A stretch of 64,000 nt of DNA. It comes from Bostrychus sinensis (Eukaryota; Chordata; Actinopteri; Gobiiformes; Eleotridae). The notes under the pieces are model-generated. The model worked only from the letters and a program-made list of their open reading frames with translations. It ran no database searches and was not told the origin of the DNA. The first letter of the stretch is position 1, and each line of letters begins with the position of its first letter. A program made the translations under genes and the position numbers. Shown in pieces: positions 55,001-57,920 of the stretch. The stretch is taken from assembly GCA_020698575.1 (NCBI GenBank), contig CM036255.1, forward strand, positions 144,501-208,500. The letters run 5' to 3'.

Positions 55001-56657
55001 GGTGTGTGTGTGTGTGTAAAGGAATTTATAGATGGCACCCCTGGCCTCTTTAGAAATACTATTGAATACTGTCAGTATGCTCTTATATATTAAAAATACA
55101 CTGAATCTGACTTGATGTGTTAAAGGCTACCAAATAATTACGAACCAGTAAATGTGTCAGTTAATAAATCTGCAGTGACAACCATTGACCACCCAGGGGA
55201 GCACATAAGTTGGTGCTTTTGAAATATTTGATGTCTAAAGCTGAACTAATGATACCTAATTCAGATGCAATCTATTTATTGAATAAATTTTAGTAGCAAT
55301 AAAATCAATTTTACTGAATGTCAGGTTGTAGCGTAGAGGCTTACGGCCATGCCTTTGTTTGACGCTCCCACAGATATACTATAGTCATATGACATTTTCT
55401 ATTCTTTTATTTTAGAGGATATTCCTCTCAGATAATATCATCATGTCATGTAGCTATTAAGCGGAGGAATGAGGATAGCTGATGTGATAGCTTACCATCT
55501 CAAAGATTCAGCTGTTTACCAAAAATAGCTATTTTATTCATCCCATAGCCCATATTCATTTTTCAGTACCTAGACAGTAACTTAAGTGAATATCTTTGGC
55601 CTGATTGTTTTTGGTGTATGGACCCTGCGTATTACCGTATTTTCCGCACTATAAGGCGCACCTAAAAGCCTTTAATTTTCTCAAAAACAGACAGTGCACC
55701 TTATAATCCAATGCGCCTTATATATGGATCAATGTTGGTTAATTATGGCTACCGTATTCAGGGGGCGTCACCGAAGTGACAGCGGTAAAAACAGTAAAGG
55801 GGAATTCCAGTCCCAGCTGTGTGCCATAGGCGTGTTTACATTGAGGTACAAGAGTTGCGTTGACATTGAGGTGACAGAAAACTGAGCGCTCGAACGCTGT
55901 TCATGTAGCTTTGAACTGTGACAAATGGGGTTGGAAATACATTGTTTTCAACGAGGGTGGCGCAAATAAGAACTACCGGTACGTACGGTACCGTATTGTG
56001 AATGCACTAACTTGTTTTGGGAGTGAACGGAGCTGTAAGAACGCTGGTTTGTGCATTCTATTAATAAAGTTTGACTGACTGACTTATCTGTTTTATTGAC
56101 ATTCCCTTTAGCGCAGCTTCATCTAGTGGATGCATAACGCAACCCCAGCCACAACAGTAGCTTCTATTCTATGCGCCTTATAATGCGGTGCGCCCTATAT
56201 ATGAAAACAGTTTTAAAATAGGCCATTCATTGAAGGTGCGCCTTATAATCCGATGCACCTTATAGAGCGAAAAATACGGTAACCTGACATTAGCCTATAC
56301 TCACTAAATTGCTAATTCCCTGCTCCCAGGTGAGAATCTTTAATTATGAATTACTTTGGCTCATATCTAGAGATGAGCTGGCCATATGACGATTGCTCAC
56401 TAATCTGGTCAGCAGTCTGTCAAATGGCTTTTGATTCATCAGTTACCGTGGTTTAAATCCGCTCCATCAGAGCCCAGGATTAGTCATGTTAACGCATATT
56501 ACTGCCGCTCCTCTTTTCTTATGTCTCTGACCTTTGACCTTCACTGACAGCGTTTCTCGAGAAACAATCAGGAGCAGGAAGAAGTCTGACTACAACCTGA
56601 ACAAGGCCAACGTCCCTATCCTGACCAACACCACGCTGAATGTCATCCGGCTGGTCG
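2079..56657 (+). CDS. vps50: vps50 (syndetin) gene, internal 11 exons, partial at both ends
   Basis: Join of 2079-2121, 13123-13221, 16412-16552, 18876-19002, 21878-21963, 22065-22159, 35829-35927, 38963-39053, 39983-40165, 53281-53399 and 56551-56657 (1190 nt, about 397 residues). Every junction is AG/GT and the phases chain without a break. Read in order, the protein follows the remembered vertebrate VPS50/CCDC132 sequence closely, including stretches such as LEHGLTRIWQDVQLKVK and SVNYFKNYH. In the family, syndetin replaces VPS54 of GARP to make the EARP complex (with VPS51/52/53), which tethers vesicles at recycling endosomes; it also acts in dense-core vesicle sorting. The window holds the end of the N-terminal helical part, the central CATCHR-like region and an acidic linker. 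The 5' and 3' exons are outside. Intron sizes are about 11.0, 3.2, 2.3, 2.9, 0.1, 13.7, 3.0, 0.9, 13.1 and 3.2 kb; the three largest hold much of the LINE load. Confidence 0.96.
2405..2535 (+). repeat. Decayed tRNA-SINE-like fragment
   Basis: Contains ccttaggcaagaccctttgc and a following 'ctacctc', resembling the segment after the tRNA head of the SINEs at 34.5 and 41.7 kb (ttgggcaagacacttcaccc). No clean head or tail; old and truncated by the Tc1 element that follows. Confidence 0.4.
2537..3502 (+). mobile_element. Tc1/mariner (Tc1-like) element, left half only
   Basis: Begins right after a TA dinucleotide (2535-2536) with the fish Tc1 terminus cactgctcaaaaaataaagg. A transposase start codon lies at 3092 (MRQSLQPIKVAQVVQLI). 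The frame encodes the N-terminal paired-like DNA-binding region: helix-turn-helix with GTSMRAVARRFAVS, then the basic GGGHRRATTQQQDRYLL segment. The frame breaks near 3410, and homology stops near the AREHQDWQ motif at about 3502. The DDE catalytic domain and right inverted repeat are absent, replaced by a Rex6-like LINE. An L2 tail is inserted at 2782-3035, upstream of the transposase. Inactive fossil. Confidence 0.85.
2782..3035 (+). mobile_element. L2-type LINE 3' tail inserted in the Tc1 element
   Basis: A 5'-truncated LINE tail with the text ctttgaggcgacttttgttg and gggctatacaact, ending in repeats of ttgaa, the typical L2-like tail of fish. It is flanked by tggct on both sides (2777-2781 and 3036-3040), a 5-bp target-site duplication. 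Removing it restores continuous Tc1 sequence, so it arrived after the Tc1. The same tail occurs inverted at 29705-29850. Confidence 0.82.
3503..5010 (+). pseudogene. Rex6/Dong (R4)-like LINE reverse transcriptase relic
   Basis: Several frames together read as a non-LTR reverse transcriptase: APGPDMIHTYWLKKLT, then CIAWIDYKKA (a stop at 3992), then KCGIYQGDALSPPLFSIGL, then SHLLYMDDIKLYAK, which carries the YMDD-type catalytic box near 4275, then DSYKYLGIPQANGNLEK. The downstream part resembles the thumb region (SYALPVIRYPAGIISWPKEE). This wording matches the fish Rex6 family of the Dong/R4 group, whose endonuclease is a restriction-enzyme-like domain at the C-terminus; that domain is not present here. 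At least two stops (3992, 4085) and several frameshifts show a dead copy. It begins directly where the Tc1 half-element ends. Confidence 0.75.
5146..5780 (+). repeat. Two tandem diverged copies of a ~320-bp interspersed repeat head
   Basis: Copy 1 starts at about 5146 and copy 2 at about 5467, both with ttattaggcccaagccccca and agatggcgcagggcctat. Both also share gtggtgggaaaaa, atatttataatt, cccccatga and gcggctatatt at matching offsets. A stretch tagctcaatgg in copy 2 (near 5665) fits the pol III A-box pattern of tRNA-like genes, so the head may be tRNA-derived. The copies differ by many substitutions and small indels, so the duplication is old. Confidence 0.75.
5781..6480 (+). repeat. Continuation of the same interspersed repeat (AT-rich body)
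   Basis: Follows copy 2 without a break: a sequence with acgg-tatcgcaaatttcac, gcgcagcagcgccaccac and a poly-A run of about 18 near 5980. This body is familiar to me as sequence that trails the 'aggcccaagcc' repeat in fish genomes, but I cannot name the family. Short ORFs here (60-70 codons on both strands) look like chance. Confidence 0.5.
6481..7320. other. Intron sequence, no recognised gene
   Basis: Contains a run of C residues near 6549-6562 and otherwise unremarkable sequence. The 71-codon ORF at 6723 has no recognisable domain. Confidence 0.5.
7326..8935 (-). pseudogene. Rex3 (RTE clade) LINE, internally deleted
   Basis: Antisense copy. From right to left: the 3' part of the endonuclease region, the linker LTSTGDVVGRWEEYF, the RT start GVDEIRPEYLKSLDV, the Rex3 hallmark HWQTGVVVPSFQ at about 7875, PRIQEEECSFHPGRG, then ISSLLFADDVVLLASS with the FADD catalytic box, then DKFQYLGVLFTSE and AAAVMQSLYRSIVVKKELS. 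Between DQLYT and HRISS (near 7690) the palm-core motifs (LDLEKAFDRV-like and QGCPLSP-like) are missing in an uninterrupted frame, so about 100 residues were lost by deletion. The 3' end carries catccatcttccgcttat, the usual Rex3 tail, joined directly after KKELS, so a second deletion removed the RT C-terminus. Confidence 0.88.
9013..11690 (-). pseudogene. L1-clade LINE, antisense, RT core deleted
   Basis: Pieces in order on the minus strand: endonuclease end (11.68-11.50 kb) with LFDYFFISKS and IHLSDHAPVLL, the SDH catalytic motif; RT fingers (10.9-10.5 kb) with GKAPGPDGFTAEFFK, KNYRPISLINCDCKILSKIL and LTLDAEKAFDRVEW; then directly LTLYHLAFSLRHIIHW, which belongs to the thumb and C-terminal part. 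The palm motifs with the catalytic aspartate pair are missing, showing an internal deletion near 10.43 kb. The C-terminus appears at 10.4-9.25 kb (WLNPNVCNDKSPF, AYLTNLGG). ORF1 and most of the endonuclease are absent. Confidence 0.82.
11700..13122. other. Intron sequence, no recognised gene
   Basis: No family recognised. It has a CT-rich stretch near 11945-11985 and a poly-T run near 12940. It ends in the pyrimidine tract and acceptor ctctacacag of the next vps50 exon. Confidence 0.5.
13123..13221 (+). CDS. vps50: vps50 exon (99 bp)
   Basis: Thirty-three whole codons, acceptor ctctacacag and donor gttagt. Encodes EQLDVALSKTCKHFDICHYT... ending in LLGKTQ, matching the family's helical region, with conservative changes from the human sequence as I remember it. 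Both ends are in phase 0. Confidence 0.95.
13905..14275 (-). mobile_element. SINE with 5S rRNA-derived head (SINE3-like) and tRNA-SINE-type body
   Basis: On the minus strand a 5S rRNA head with cggaagctaagcaggg, cctggtcagtacctggatgg and gagacc (the internal control region of 5S genes) occupies about 14235-14160. It is followed by gtgagtgag repeats and then a body with ggtggtggtcgga, gtcagtctaccccagg and gtggctaca. The tail runs through aaagcgctttgggtga to tgctatgtaaatacc. The body is the same one that carries a tRNA head at 41.5-41.85 kb. Confidence 0.85.
14214..14271. repeat. Inverted duplication at the 5S SINE head
   Basis: Arms of 21 bp at 14214-14234 and 14251-14271, one mismatch, separated by 16 bp. 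The second arm repeats the 5S start region (cccgat-ctgtcagacct) in opposite orientation, so a hairpin sits at the 5' end of the SINE. Confidence 0.8.
15026..15075 (+). repeat. tRNA-SINE body fragment
   Basis: gttgtgtctttgggcaaagc followed by acttcacccacattgcctac matches the post-head segment of the SINEs at 34.5 and 41.7 kb. Head and tail are missing. Confidence 0.55.
15421..15874. mobile_element. Foldback-type MITE with ctgaag duplication
   Basis: Left end cacggaagaggattagggcc and right end (reverse complement) tatggaagagaattaggacc are imperfect inverted repeats. They are flanked by ctgaag at 15415-15420 and 15875-15880, a possible 6-bp target duplication. Inside both arms are iterated agtcagaatt motifs in opposite orientation (left: gttaaagtcagaattttt; right: aattctgactttaacctc), so most of the element can fold on itself. 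No ORF. Confidence 0.65.
16412..16552 (+). CDS. vps50: vps50 exon (141 bp)
   Basis: Forty-seven codons from MAMDQLHMHFTQAIHNTVFQ to YKDLCT between ctgtgcag and gtcagt, phase 0 at both ends. Nearly identical to the family sequence in memory (VVLGYVELCAGN is conserved). A longer ORF starting at 16337 extends into intron and is not the real start. Confidence 0.96.
17083..18134. mobile_element. PIF/Harbinger-like MITE
   Basis: Terminal inverted repeats tggtatgttcacaccaaaac and (right, reverse complement) tggtacgttcacaccaaaca, flanked by TAA on both sides (17080-17082, 18135-18137), the 3-bp target typical of Harbinger. The ends carry many cgcgaat and gcgaa motifs. No transposase. A related copy lies at 38150-38578. 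Several short ORFs at 17130-17380 fall inside this repeat and are not genes. Confidence 0.85.
18302..18545 (-). mobile_element. SINE with 5S rRNA-derived head and LINE-type tail
   Basis: On the minus strand: ggccataccgcc-ttgcggatg start, then cggaagctaagcaggg, gtcagtacctggatggga and gagacc, a nearly full 5S-like head. Then gtgaatgtgagtgagtgag, then a tail beginning ggactacggatggaaattag and ending in ataaataaataaat. Its head matches the SINE at 13.9-14.27 kb but the part after the gtgag repeats is different. Confidence 0.83.
18876..19002 (+). CDS. vps50: vps50 exon (127 bp)
   Basis: Forty-two codons plus one base, acceptor gttgacag, donor gtaata. Encodes HITLDSYIPCLTDLCKALWE, then VMLSYHCTMQWHEEHDKKEN. 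The end is the variable charged linker of the family. It joins in phase 1 with the exon at 21878 to make an aspartate codon. Confidence 0.95.
19070..19305 (+). pseudogene. Rex3 LINE fragment, sense
   Basis: Contains ttcaagaatacatggttgtg and ctctcttcaatcccacc, then a frame VVDSSPAKAESLRRS and a later LKCLDVVELAWLT that parallel the Rex3 linker and RT start (VVDSSIT..., YLKSLDVVGLSWLT) seen in the copy at 7.3-8.9 kb. About 235 bp, truncated at both ends; one of the few LINE pieces in the vps50 orientation. Confidence 0.75.
19425..19515 (+). repeat. tRNA-headed SINE fragment
   Basis: Carries ggcggttcaagccctgctgc, a pol III B-box of tRNA type (GGTTCAAGCC), then gcattgcatactgttgtggt as in the SINE at 34.5 kb. 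The A-box end is decayed and the body stops near 19515. Confidence 0.6.
19924..21541 (+). mobile_element. Tc1-like transposon, nearly intact, long inverted repeats
   Basis: Flanked by TA (19922-19923 and 21542-21543). Terminal inverted repeats of 273 bp (19924-20196 and 21269-21541) differ at about two positions, so this is a recent insertion. Both start cactgaacaaaaatataaat. A single transposase gene with one frameshift lies between. It sits in the vps50 intron before the exon at 21878, in the same orientation as the host gene. Confidence 0.95.
20221..21214 (+). pseudogene. Tc1-like transposase, one frameshift
   Basis: Starts MPQMLQVLRERAIGMLTAGM with a helix-turn-helix (STRAVARELNVHFSTINRLQ) and a second DNA-binding part (RRVTTPAQDLHI). 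The frame changes near 20500, and the rest reads on from RNRLREAHLHARRP. The DDE domain is complete: LFTDESRF (first D), LQHDNARPHVA (second D), SPDMSPIEHVWD (E about 34 residues later), with the GGG-rich GGGGVMVWAG between. Stop at 21212-21214 after GGHTRY. Apart from the frameshift (apparently a small deletion around 20500) the protein has the usual length of about 330-340 residues. Confidence 0.9.
21878..21963 (+). CDS. vps50: vps50 exon (86 bp)
   Basis: Two bases finishing a split aspartate codon, then 28 codons, DAEESDDLGVDRSYVKKKLE and then HGLTRIWQ. Acceptor ttcggtag, donor gttcca (weak). The start is an acidic, variable linker; the second half is strongly conserved. Only 101 bp of intron separates it from the next exon. 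Confidence 0.95.
22065..22159 (+). CDS. vps50: vps50 exon (95 bp)
   Basis: DVQLKVKPFILGTDMSNFKY then DDFIVVLDVIS and two bases of a split arginine codon. Acceptor ttcctcag, donor gtgagt. Very close to the family sequence. The following intron is 13.7 kb, so the remaining codon base is at 35829. Confidence 0.96.
22160..23629. other. Intron sequence, no recognised gene
   Basis: No protein-coding signal. The part at 22320-22500 (cattagccattgatttcaat and gaccaatcagagcagg) looks like a repeat that I cannot place. No clear ends seen. Confidence 0.45.
23630..26863 (-). pseudogene. L2-type LINE, antisense, interrupted by a 1-kb element
   Basis: Minus-strand order: N-terminal endonuclease part (26.86-26.43 kb) with LKLAVLNVRSLCNKLFLINN, FLTETWLDS and AGGVFALFKDD; insertion 25428-26425; rest of the endonuclease (25.43-24.45 kb) with VSFKMELKVSPSIIFIIIYK, ITGDFNVHVD, HTLDLLITKG and LSNHFCVFFD, where the usual SDH motif reads SNH; then the RT (24.39-23.63 kb) with NYRPISNLPFLGKVLEK, DLSAAFDTLDH, CGVPQGSILGPLLFNLYMLP and YHNYADDTQIYISL. 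YADD and PQGSILGP are the L2/CR1 signature. A frameshift near 24.42 kb separates the two ORFs and the C-terminus and tail are missing at the left. Confidence 0.88.
25428..26425. mobile_element. 998-bp TG...CA element inserted in the L2 (solo-LTR-like)
   Basis: Removing it restores the L2 reading (...FE|CVSFKMELK...). It starts tgtgacaacctgcc and ends ggccaaaccgtcaca, with acac on both sides, a 4-bp duplication. TG...CA ends and this length suit a solo LTR of a retrotransposon. A TATA-like run (aatatatatatattg, near 26141) followed by aataaa-type signals near 26363 would fit U3-R-U5 on the + strand. The alternative is a non-autonomous DNA transposon with short tgtgac inverted repeats. No ORF of note. 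Confidence 0.65.
26866..26965 (+). mobile_element. Left end of a TA-target MITE (ccgtattttcc family)
   Basis: After TA (26864-26865) reads ccgtattttccggagtataa and then gtcgcat, with a second gactataagtcgcat. Same terminus type as the complete copy at 55635-56279. The right end is not found. Confidence 0.55.
26994..27053. repeat. 15-bp perfect hairpin next to telomere-like repeats
   Basis: Arms aactcttaatgtgtt (26994-27008) and its exact reverse complement (27019-27033) around a 10-bp loop, followed at once by three cccta-a units (27034-27051), matching the vertebrate telomere unit CCCTAA. Confidence 0.8.
27054..28235. other. Intron sequence, no assigned gene
   Basis: A 78-codon ORF at 27088-27324 is open but matches nothing that I know. 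The remainder is AT-rich with poly-T near 28000. Confidence 0.45.
28240..28725 (+). repeat. Minisatellite, ~40-bp unit, about 12 copies
   Basis: Units of the form ctgcatctgctgatatgtag followed by ttcacctgtactggcactga. One unit near 28310 carries a small internal duplication (ttcagtagttca). Minus-strand ORFs of 67-74 codons reading CQYRWTSDQQMQ arise only from the period and are not genes. Confidence 0.92.
29375..29605 (+). mobile_element. LINE 3' tail (cttggccaggt type)
   Basis: Ends with ccccttggccaggttgcctt, gatcttggtcttaatgggtc, then ttaaataaaagttaataaat and aaataaa repeats. This matches my memory of the 3' end of a common fish LINE (CR1/RTE-like). 5' extent unclear; coding part absent. 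Confidence 0.6.
29705..29850 (-). mobile_element. L2-type LINE 3' tail, antisense
   Basis: Begins ttcaattcagttttatttgt and runs through gcaacaaaagtcacctcaaa and gggcttcacaaacag: the reverse complement of the tail at 2782-3035. 5'-truncated. Confidence 0.82.
29851..31077. other. AT-rich intron, no recognised gene
   Basis: Low-complexity AT sequence with poly-T runs near 30220. A cacaccatatgac stretch near 30266 recurs inverted near 30870, possibly the ends of an old element, but no target duplication is visible. Confidence 0.4.
31415..31460 (+). repeat. CA-rich microsatellite
   Basis: Run of caca interrupted by atgcgcacgcacacgc. Minus-strand ORFs with VCACACACVCV are products of this repeat. 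Confidence 0.9.
31550..33300 (-). pseudogene. Old Rex3 (RTE) LINE copy, antisense, rearranged
   Basis: From left: the C-terminal part of the RT (31.8-32.25 kb; minus-strand KAKLSIYQSNSVPTLTYGRE and ELWVMTE, as in Rex3), the segment for the RT thumb near 32.1-32.25 kb, a 230-bp unrelated stretch (about 32275-32505), then the RT beginning (GVDEI-like, ICLCDIVWRPGTVALRT near 32.7 kb) and the linker and endonuclease end to about 33.3 kb. Many stops and frameshifts. Another unrelated insert lies at about 31605-31755. More diverged than the 7.3-8.9 kb copy. Confidence 0.78.
33968..34024 (+). repeat. AAT trinucleotide microsatellite
   Basis: About 18 units of taa with one interruption near 34024; responsible for the poly-asparagine ORF on the plus strand. 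Confidence 0.95.
34465..34645 (+). mobile_element. tRNA-derived SINE, head partly lost
   Basis: B-box ggttcaagcc in ggctggcggttcaagccctg, followed by cagtgcatactgtcgtcgtg, cttgggcaagacacttcacc and gtttggtggcggtcgaaagg, the order seen in the complete SINE at 41.5-41.85 kb. The A-box end and the tail are degraded. Confidence 0.75.
34650..35385 (+). pseudogene. Tc1-like transposase relic
   Basis: Reads across frames: ggtggaagaaagttttatct, gtaacctggatggtcctgat, ggcacagtggcagaggctcc, then tctgatttaaatcccattta (SSDLNPI, the motif before the catalytic glutamate) and ggatggatggtgtgggaagt. This order matches a common vertebrate Tc1-like transposase, with many stops and several small deletions. No inverted repeats recognised. 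Contains spurious ORFs on both strands. Confidence 0.72.
35829..35927 (+). CDS. vps50: vps50 exon (99 bp)
   Basis: One base completing a split arginine codon, then LMQVGEEFCDSKSEVLQESI and KRQSVNYFKNYH, then two bases of another split arginine. Acceptor ttgggcag, donor gtaaag. Highly conserved against the remembered family sequence; it follows a 13.7-kb intron. Confidence 0.96.
36467..37381. mobile_element. hAT-type MITE (915 bp)
   Basis: Ends ctgtgtttcttaaccatagg and (right, reverse complement) caggatgtcttaacctt, flanked by the 8-bp near-duplicate atttagac (36459-36466) and atttatac (37382-37389). An 8-bp target and a ...tcttaacc terminus suit hAT. No transposase; short ORFs inside have no domain. 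Confidence 0.72.
38150..38578. mobile_element. Harbinger-like MITE, second copy, one end lost
   Basis: Right end gcgtttggtgtgaatgtacc-a followed by TTA, and internal gattggttaatgcg, tattcgccaaagttcaaa and accgcaggacttttg that correspond inverted to the copy at 17083-18134. The left terminus cannot be seen, so the start is approximate. Confidence 0.75.
38963..39053 (+). CDS. vps50: vps50 exon (91 bp)
   Basis: One base plus 30 codons: ARLEELRMFLENETWELCPV then KSNFNISQLH. Acceptor tcaaaatag, donor gtgagt. Ends in phase 0. Differs from human by a few conservative residues as I recall. Confidence 0.96.
39983..40165 (+). CDS. vps50: vps50 exon (183 bp)
   Basis: Sixty-one codons from EFKFLGQCRSPSVSPSRQGV to the acidic EESEDVLASNG, between gctttcag and gtaggt. 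The middle (VPGAVLAQELTLFQLYLQGG) is the least conserved part of the region, while the SPSVSPS start and the EDVLASNG end are conserved. Serine-rich, probably a flexible linker. Confidence 0.95.
40241..41486. mobile_element. hAT-type MITE A (caggggtgtcaaactca family)
   Basis: Left end gaggggtgtcaatctca and right end (reverse complement) cacaggtgtgaaacaca, flanked by gcttagag on both sides (40233-40240, 41487-41494), a perfect 8-bp duplication. Internal landmarks tgcattatgggagatgtagc and gcgggtcgaaattggcccgc are shared with the copy at 42701-43613. Relative to that copy it carries about 130 extra bases near 40800-40935. Confidence 0.88.
41497..41853 (-). mobile_element. tRNA-headed SINE, complete
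   Basis: On the minus strand: A-box in ggtggcgcagtgggttaagc, B-box in gtagccggttcgaatccc, then gcatactgtcgttgtgtccc, the body (ttggtggtggtcggaggagc, gtctgccccagggcagctgt) and the tail aaagcgtctttgagtgtcc, agcgctatataaat, ending in about seven att units. Pol III promoter boxes are well preserved. It lies just right of the hAT at 40241-41486. Confidence 0.9.
42252..44008. mobile_element. hAT-type MITE B, split by another hAT
   Basis: Ends taggggtgtaactcgccac and (right, reverse complement) taggggcgtaacaaaacgc, flanked by a perfect 8-bp duplication gtaatgat (42244-42251, 44009-44016). About 836 bp are its own sequence; the rest is the nested element at 42701-43613 with its duplication. No transposase. 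Confidence 0.9.
42701..43613. mobile_element. hAT-type MITE (caggggtgtcaaactca family), nested
   Basis: Ends caggggtgtcaaactcaatt and (right, reverse complement) caggggtgtcaaactcaagt, flanked by ctttagac at 42693-42700 and 43614-43621. TIRs are almost identical, so it is younger than copy A. Internal text gcattatgggagatgtagtt is shared with copies at 40241 and 47117. Confidence 0.95.
44917..46458 (+). mobile_element. Tc1-like transposon, decayed
   Basis: TA on both sides (44915-44916, 46459-46460). Ends cactacattccaaattatta and (right, reverse complement) caccgcgttccaaattatta, continuing tgcaaatt. 1542 bp with a broken transposase inside. Inserted in the hAT that starts at 44774. Confidence 0.92.
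45144..45979 (+). pseudogene. Tc1-like transposase, broken
   Basis: First part MGKKKDLSSAEKSEIVEYLG with a helix-turn-helix (FDISRKLRGDYRTIKRFV), stopped at 45306. The DDE part is in another frame from 45464: TVLFTDECHATWM (first D), FMHDNAPSHAA (second D), SSSDLNPTENLWSILK (E). A stop after ILK (45977-45979) and frameshifts between the parts show it is dead. The HTH, DDN and PTEN boxes remain clear. Confidence 0.88.
47117..48200. mobile_element. hAT-type MITE C, right end lost
   Basis: Left end caggggtgtcaaactcagtt after ctctagtg; body with gcgggg-type text and gtgcattatgggactcgtag near 48170, parallel to the gcattatgggag site of the other copies. Stops where L1 sequence begins; no right inverted repeat in this or the flanking sequence. 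Confidence 0.8.
48773..49312 (-). pseudogene. L1 ORF2 reverse transcriptase core
   Basis: DQTGFIKGRSSSHNIRR, then SLDAEKAFDRVEWPYLHHIL (catalytic D), then RQGCPLSPALFSLAVEPLAE and KISLYADDVLLYITEP with the catalytic ADD pair. Upstream, 49953-50507 encodes the linker and fingers up to LGPDGLTCDFYKEFHHMLLD, and the frame continues only after removal of the MITE at 49493. Downstream parts at 48.18-48.53 and 48.54-48.75 kb are the thumb in shifted frames. Confidence 0.88.
49493..49952. mobile_element. 460-bp MITE with hairpin ends, 9-bp target duplication
   Basis: Ends ttgcctggaaaatccagact and (right, reverse complement) ttgcctggagattccagact; flanks cagaaaagg (49484-49492 and 49953-49961) are a perfect 9-bp duplication. 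Excision restores L1 ORF2 (LLDPFL joining AMLEHS). Just inside each end lies a second inverted repeat: left ccagactgatat ... atatcagtctgg, right ccagactcatccgctg ... cagcggtgagtctgg. The middle is CpG-rich with caagatggcgc and ccgccattttctgattggct, resembling YY1 and CCAAT sites. 9 bp suits Mutator-like or Merlin elements; no transposase. Confidence 0.85.
50688..51437 (-). pseudogene. L1 ORF2 endonuclease domain
   Basis: Start MSSNKVKVCSWNVRGLRGKI. Catalytic positions visible: N in SWNVRGL, E in ALLQESHL, D/N in LVGGDFNCLL, then TRIDYFFIPKS and the SDH box IVVSDHAMLYLEL. 249 codons, all motifs intact. The reading frame then breaks before the RT-linker ORF at 49842-50507. Confidence 0.88.
51785..52750 (-). 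pseudogene. L1 ORF1 protein (transposase_22-type RNA-binding protein)
   Basis: ATG at 52750 (MPNPKCKTTKHIADNSATHM). A coiled coil with heptads (LDEAEARVLQLETANEPLPA to KKVETLADHIDELENRGRR) is followed by an RRM-like domain (RKNVRILNIPENMEG, then RVRLERAHCSLAP) and RPRPVIVRFHAFPDKQRVM. The end is frameshifted near 52030: the expected C-terminal ...PAEALSYVSS is found in another frame. An in-frame upstream ATG at 52873 lies in the 5' leader, so 52750 is preferred. Binds element RNA in a trimer in known families. Confidence 0.85.
53281..53399 (+). CDS. vps50: vps50 exon (119 bp)
   Basis: Thirty-nine codons plus two bases: YESDELEKSVYQEYDSDSDV then PEELKQDYVDEKTGDAPLK, acceptor gctgttgcag, donor gtacaa. 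Strongly acidic; the family keeps YQEYDSDSDVPEEL. The split codon joins the exon at 56551 to give serine. It lies just 264 bp right of the hAT composite. Confidence 0.95.
53649..54356. mobile_element. MITE with tttccactgcatgc inverted ends
   Basis: Left ccggatttccactgcatgcg and right (reverse complement) caaatttccactgcatgcag share a 15-bp core (53653-53667, 54337-54351); the subterminal gctgcactgcg also recurs inverted (gcagtgcagc near 54317). No clear target duplication. Small ORFs inside are chance. Confidence 0.65.
54525..55025 (+). repeat. GT/GA-rich minisatellite
   Basis: About ten units of roughly 40-60 bp: gggggcagtggaggtctgag, ggtgtgtgtgtaaa, with variable gtgt runs. The minus-strand 184-codon ORF (THTHTPLTPPLPPF...) is just this repeat translated. 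Confidence 0.92.
55635..56279. mobile_element. 645-bp MITE with TA target (ccgtattttcc family)
   Basis: TA at 55633-55634 and 56280-56281. Ends ccgtattttccgcactataa and (right, reverse complement) ccgtatttttcgctctataa, then ggcgca / ggtgca. Internal near-terminal gcgccttat words are repeated many times (55680-55725 and 56170-56270). No transposase. The TA target suggests a Tc1/mariner-like or related superfamily; the family name is not known to me. Confidence 0.8.
56551..56657 (+). CDS. vps50: vps50 exon (107 bp, last in window)
   Basis: One base (completing serine), then VSRETIRSRKKSDYNLNKAN and VPILTNTTLNVIRLV, then one base. Acceptor cactgacag, donor gtgagt. The next codons of the family (GKYMQMMNILKP...) are not found to 64000, so the following intron exceeds 7.3 kb. 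Confidence 0.96.
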
Positions 56658-57920
56658 GTGAGTGTCCCAGAGCTGCCTCAAATAAGAACACACAGCTCTT
56701 TAAAATCTTACTATACAGTATATCTATCCATAAAAACAGACTGCAGAGTTTAGCATATTTAGTCTATGGGGATCAAAGATAATTTATTATTAGTGTTACA
56801 AAGTAAAGAGTTACAGTAACAAGATTACAATTTTCAGTAACACAGTAGTTCACGTATTACTCTGGGGACACCTGTCATAATATTACAGTTACTGACAAAA
56901 TCACATTGTTACTTGTGTTACAGTCATTATGGTCCCTTCAATTTATTTGCAACTTATTGGAACAAGGAGTTAAAGAGTGCATACAGAGAAAGGATATTTT
57001 TTTTATCTGTAGTCCAGATGTACAGAAGACACCTTGGGAAAGTAAAAACATTTAAACATATGAGTATAACAATAAAATTACACATTACAAAGAAAGTTAA
57101 ACATCAGATTAGCTGGTTTGAACAGCAGCAGCAGCAACAAGACAGTCAAGGCAGTGACAGATAAGTGTTAAGAATGAGTAAAATGAGTTAATACAAAGTA
57201 CTAAAGCAATTGGCATAGGAATGCAGTGGTATTAAACTGAAAAAAAAACAAAAAAAACAATGAGCCACAGGCAGACAAAGGAAGCCCTCAAGCAGTCCTC
57301 TGTTTAAATGGGCTATATTATGCTTTTATTTATCTTTTTTAAGATCACCTCTAGAACAGCAGCGTGTTTTACTTTTATTATAAAAGAAAACGATTCCAAT
57401 AATTACTTGCTTCTGCCATTAAGAAACAGGCAAATAGACCAGCAGCTTTGTTATGGTCTTTTGAAATAAGCAGTTAAAAAAAAATGCTTTTTACATTCTT
57501 TAACATTTTGTGTGATGCCGTTTTACTCCAAAAGGAAAAATGTCTTTGAGGAATCAGTGGAAGCATAACTGTACACCTTACACAACAAAAATTCTCTAAG
57601 CCTACTGGACTTCAAGTTTGTTTTTCCTCAAAGACGTTTTGGTGTTCATCCAAACACCATCATCCATTTGAATTTACAGAAAACAGGAAGTCACTGGTAT
57701 TAAATACACAGCTAAAGGTCACATGATCAATCAGTGTGTGTGACATGCCATGTCAAAATGGCAGTTCATTTTTACACTCTAACTAAATTTCTTATGTTTC
57801 TCCTGTTAAGTCACAAAAATGTCCCCGTGAAAAAAAAGATAAAAAATGTTCTCTTAAAGTGGCAAGAACCCAATCCAAGTGTTTCTTACGGAGTCAAATG
57901 ATGAGTTTCTTTTGCAATAA
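56658..57920. other. Intron, no recognised gene
   Basis: A CAG/CAA run near 57123-57140 and generally AT-rich sequence. ORFs of 82-83 codons (56534, 56913) extend exon K into the intron or are chance. Confidence 0.5.

Noticed and set aside
54484..55038. 184-codon minus-strand ORF rich in Thr, His and Pro
   Set aside because: It is a translation of the GT/GA minisatellite; no domain and period-driven sequence.
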